NCBI RefSeq assembly: GCF_022436675.1
Contig: NZ_JAKUJZ010000004.1
Span: 186,001 to 250,000 of the forward strand
Origin: Rheinheimera hassiensis
Lineage (GTDB): Bacteria > Pseudomonadota > Gammaproteobacteria > Enterobacterales > Alteromonadaceae
Length of the DNA stretch: 64,000 nt
Direction of reading: 5' to 3'
Position numbers and translations under genes: made by a program. Below the pieces are notes generated by a model. It worked only from the letters and a program-made list of their open reading frames with translations, was not told where the DNA came from and did not search any database. Numbering within the stretch: the stretch's first letter is position 1; each line of letters starts with the position of its first letter. Below, in pieces: positions 62,184-64,000 of this stretch.

Positions 62184-63007
62184 CAGGGCTGTGTATTCAA
62201 CTGGGGGGCAGGTCTGGTTGGCGCAGCATATAAACGCTCTACCGTGCCGTCGTTTAACATTGTGGCCAGATGTTGGCGCAGTATAGGTTCCATTGCTGCA
62301 TAAGGGCTTAGCCGTGACAAGCCAACATGAATAAAGCCAGACTGGCCGCGGCTGAAGTCGATACCCGCATTACGGAATTTATTATGGTAACTGCTGACAC
62401 CGTTAATAGCTTCAGATGTACTGACGGTAGGTGCGACTAAGCCATCTACCCGGCCCCGTATGACCATTTCCAGCCCGGCTTCAATTGAGTCTACTTCAAC
62501 AATCTGACGTTGTTTTTGCTTTAGTAATGCCATTAGCGCCGGAGAATAAATATAGCCGCGGATACTCACCAGTGTTAGTTGCTGTAACTGTGCTTCGGTT
62601 TCTACCTGACGCCTGTCATCCTGGCGGACAAACAGGCTTTCCGGCACTGTTTTATTGTAGGGTAAGAGGTGCATGATGCCGTCACGCTCGGCACTGAATT
62701 TCAGGTTAGACATTAAATCTACTTTGCCTTCTGCCATCAGCCGCAGGCAGCGGGCTACCGGTGTCTGTGGTGTAAAAACCAGTTTAAAGCCTGCACGGCG
62801 GGCTAGCTCCTGCATTAAATCAACCGACGGGCCGTAAGGTGTGGTGACATCTTCATAATGATGAAAGCGGGAAAAGTGATCCAGACACCAAAGCAGCTGC
62901 GGTTCGCTTTCGCCCGGTAGTGGCTCCTCTGCCTGCACTGTTGCAGTTGCCAGCCAACTGGCCAGCATAACGGTAGCAGTAAGGCACAGCAGACGGGCTT
63001 TAGTCAT
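62183..63007 (-). CDS. Periplasmic solute-binding protein (SBP_bac_3-like)
   Basis: A 274-residue protein with a Sec signal (LLCLTATVMLASWLATATVQA). It shows the SBP_bac_3 pattern: GPSVDLMQELARRAGFKLVF, ARCLRLMAEGKVDLMSN, LVSIRGYIYSPALMALL. No permease or ATPase is adjacent, so it may be a stand-alone sensor or an enzyme-like variant. Lies between ridA and recG, where E. coli has trmH. Confidence 0.75.
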   Translation of the reverse strand: MTKARLLCLTATVMLASWLATATVQAEEPLPGESEPQLLWCLDHFSRFHHYEDVTTPYGPSVDLMQELARRAGFKLVFTPQTPVARCLRLMAEGKVDLMSNLKFSAERDGIMHLLPYNKTVPESLFVRQDDRRQVETEAQLQQLTLVSIRGYIYSPALMALLKQKQRQIVEVDSIEAGLEMVIRGRVDGLVAPTVSTSEAINGVSSYHNKFRNAGIDFSRGQSGFIHVGLSRLSPYAAMEPILRQHLATMLNDGTVERLYAAPTRPAPQLNTQP

Positions 63008-63014
63008 TGTCGGC

Positions 63015-63407
63015 CTAATGCGTAGAGGGTACTTCCATCACGCCATCTATTTCAATTTGGCTGGCGCGTGGCAGGGCCGATACCTGTACGGCGGCGCGGG
63101 CCGGGTAAGGTTCAGCAAAGTACTGGCTCATAATTTCATTTACCGTGGCAAACTGGCCAAGATCAGTAAGGAATATGTTTACCTTTACCATGTCGTTCAG
63201 GCTGCCGCCGGCGGCGTCACATACCGCTGCCAGATTTTTAAATACCTGATGGGTTTGCTCGGCAAAGTTCTCTGATACCAACTGCATAGTGGCCGGTACT
63301 AAAGGGATCTGGCCGGATAAATATACTGTAGTTCCAATTTTTACCGCCTGGCTGTAAGTGCCAATGGCGGCGGGGGCATCGCTGGTACGGATAATCACTT
63401 TAGACAT
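63015..63407 (-). CDS. ridA: RidA (reactive enamine/imine deaminase)
   Basis: A 130-residue RidA-family protein. [30 protein letters not shown] is its fingerprint, with the active-site Arg in [14 protein letters not shown]. It hydrolyses reactive 2-aminoacrylate formed by PLP enzymes, a plausible help to the lyase at 51.2 kb though they are far apart. It follows spoT by a few bases on the same strand. Confidence 0.95.
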   Translation of the reverse strand: MSKVIIRTSDAPAAIGTYSQAVKIGTTVYLSGQIPLVPATMQLVSENFAEQTHQVFKNLAAVCDAAGGSLNDMVKVNIFLTDLGQFATVNEIMSQYFAEPYPARAAVQVSALPRASQIEIDGVMEVPSTH

Positions 63408-63412
63408 GCTGT

Positions 63413-64000
63413 TTATTTCCTTCTGTAAACTTTTTGTACGTCTGGCATCACGCGGATTTTGCGCATTACATTAGCCAGATGCACCCTGTCATGTACGGAC
63501 AGCGTAATTTTAATTACGTATTCACCGGTGTCGCGATCGTCGGTGGCTAAATCCTGAATATTGGAGCCTTGCGAGGCAATCAGGGTGGTAAGTTTAGCCA
63601 ACACGCCCTGACGGTTAACAATAAACACGCGGATATCGCACAGGAACTGTTTATCGCCGGTTTTGTCCCAGCGTACCGGGAAAAACTTACCTGGCTCTTT
63701 GTCCCAGCCTTTAATATTACGGCAGTCGGCCCGGTGTACGTTCAGGCCTTTGCCTGGCGTGGCGTTAGCGACAATGTCGTCGCCCGGTATCGGCCGGCAG
63801 CATTTGCCGAATGTCAGTAACATGCCTTCAGAGCCAATAATAAAGGCTTTGCTTTTCGGCATCGGGCCATTGTTGTCTTTACTGCTGGATTCATCAGAGT
63901 CAAATTCACCCAGCAAACGTCGCGCTACGGCGATGGCCAGCTGATTGCCCAGGCCAATTTCACTGCAAAGCTCGTCTAGCGATTTTTGTTTGGTGTTTTG
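63413..64000 (-). CDS. spoT: Bifunctional (p)ppGpp synthetase/hydrolase SpoT, C-terminal part
   Basis: The frame is open from the stop at 63413 to the window edge, so the start and catalytic domains are outside. The visible part covers the zinc-finger-like region ([25 protein letters not shown]) and the C-terminal ACT domain ([20 protein letters not shown]), which sense starvation. It heads the minus-strand spoT-ridA-SBP-recG operon. Confidence 0.95.
   Translation of the reverse strand, partial: QNTKQKSLDELCSEIGLGNQLAIAVARRLLGEFDSDESSSKDNNGPMPKSKAFIIGSEGMLLTFGKCCRPIPGDDIVANATPGKGLNVHRADCRNIKGWDKEPGKFFPVRWDKTGDKQFLCDIRVFIVNRQGVLAKLTTLIASQGSNIQDLATDDRDTGEYVIKITLSVHDRVHLANVMRKIRVMPDVQKVYRRK

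Overview
The window looks like a chromosomal segment of a gammaproteobacterium of the Alteromonadales/Chromatiaceae type (Rheinheimera, Alishewanella or Arsukibacterium-like). This is inferred from roughly 50% GC, the TonB-receptor/SapC/cupin/flavin-halogenase gene set, and the spoT-recG neighbourhood; the genus is a guess. No tRNA, rRNA, CRISPR array or complete insertion sequence was found.

Layout. (1) 0-5.9 kb: xylose catabolism, with an outer-membrane GH43 xylosidase (cut by the left edge), the regulator xylR, and divergent xylB and xylA. (2) 6.2-17.2 kb: a stretch with no obvious sugar link. It holds a TonB receptor with a two-component system (preceded by an odd 18-codon leader that copies the receptor's N-terminus), a small AT-rich block with a ParDE-type toxin-antitoxin pair and two hypotheticals carrying 132-bp near-identical direct repeats, a sigma-like protein, a VOC protein, gamma-glutamyltransferase and an AraC regulator. 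(3) 17.25-29.8 kb: xylan-oligosaccharide use: MFS sugar porter, GH8, GPH symporter, cytoplasmic GH43, two GH3 enzymes and a sialate-O-acetylesterase-type esterase. The 9-mer AACATAATT lies upstream of xylB, xylA and the divergent porter/GH8 pair, and I propose it as the core of the XylR operator. (4) 29.8-32.6 kb: a RelB/YafQ-type pair and three small minus-strand genes separated by integron-attC-like junctions. (5) 32.7-40 kb: TonB receptor, SapC, JmjC-like cupin, flavin-dependent halogenase and a DUF6445-like protein in one minus-strand run. (6) 40.4-45 kb: sulfate ABC transporter and a MetR-like regulator. (7) 45-52.6 kb: lipase-like hydrolase, small genes, an SMR-pump remnant, an M74-like peptidase, a ChrA transporter, a 2OG-Fe(II) oxygenase, a PLP trans-sulfuration-type lyase and a flavoprotein remnant. 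(8) 52.6-59.2 kb: a SARP-like DNA-binding protein fused to an alpha/beta-hydrolase, divergent from a lipoprotein/HEAT-repeat/metzincin operon, with a three-fold 12-bp direct repeat and a 14-bp palindrome between them. (9) 59.2-64 kb: DUF1445 protein, recG, an SBP_bac_3 protein, ridA and spoT (cut by the right edge).

How the genes fit together. Extracellular or periplasmic GH3, GH8, GH43 and esterase would trim and deacetylate xylo-oligosaccharides. The GPH symporter and MFS porter import oligomers and xylose, cytoplasmic GH43 splits oligomers, and XylA and XylB feed xylulose-5-phosphate to the pentose phosphate pathway under XylR. The sulfate transporter, MetR, the PLP lyase and possibly ChrA form a loose sulfur theme.

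The best candidate for an undescribed system is region 8: a one-protein enzyme-like sensor/regulator facing a secreted lipoprotein, HEAT protein and metalloprotease, with clear operator-like DNA between them. Second are the halogenase/TonB-receptor locus and the leader peptide at 6182.
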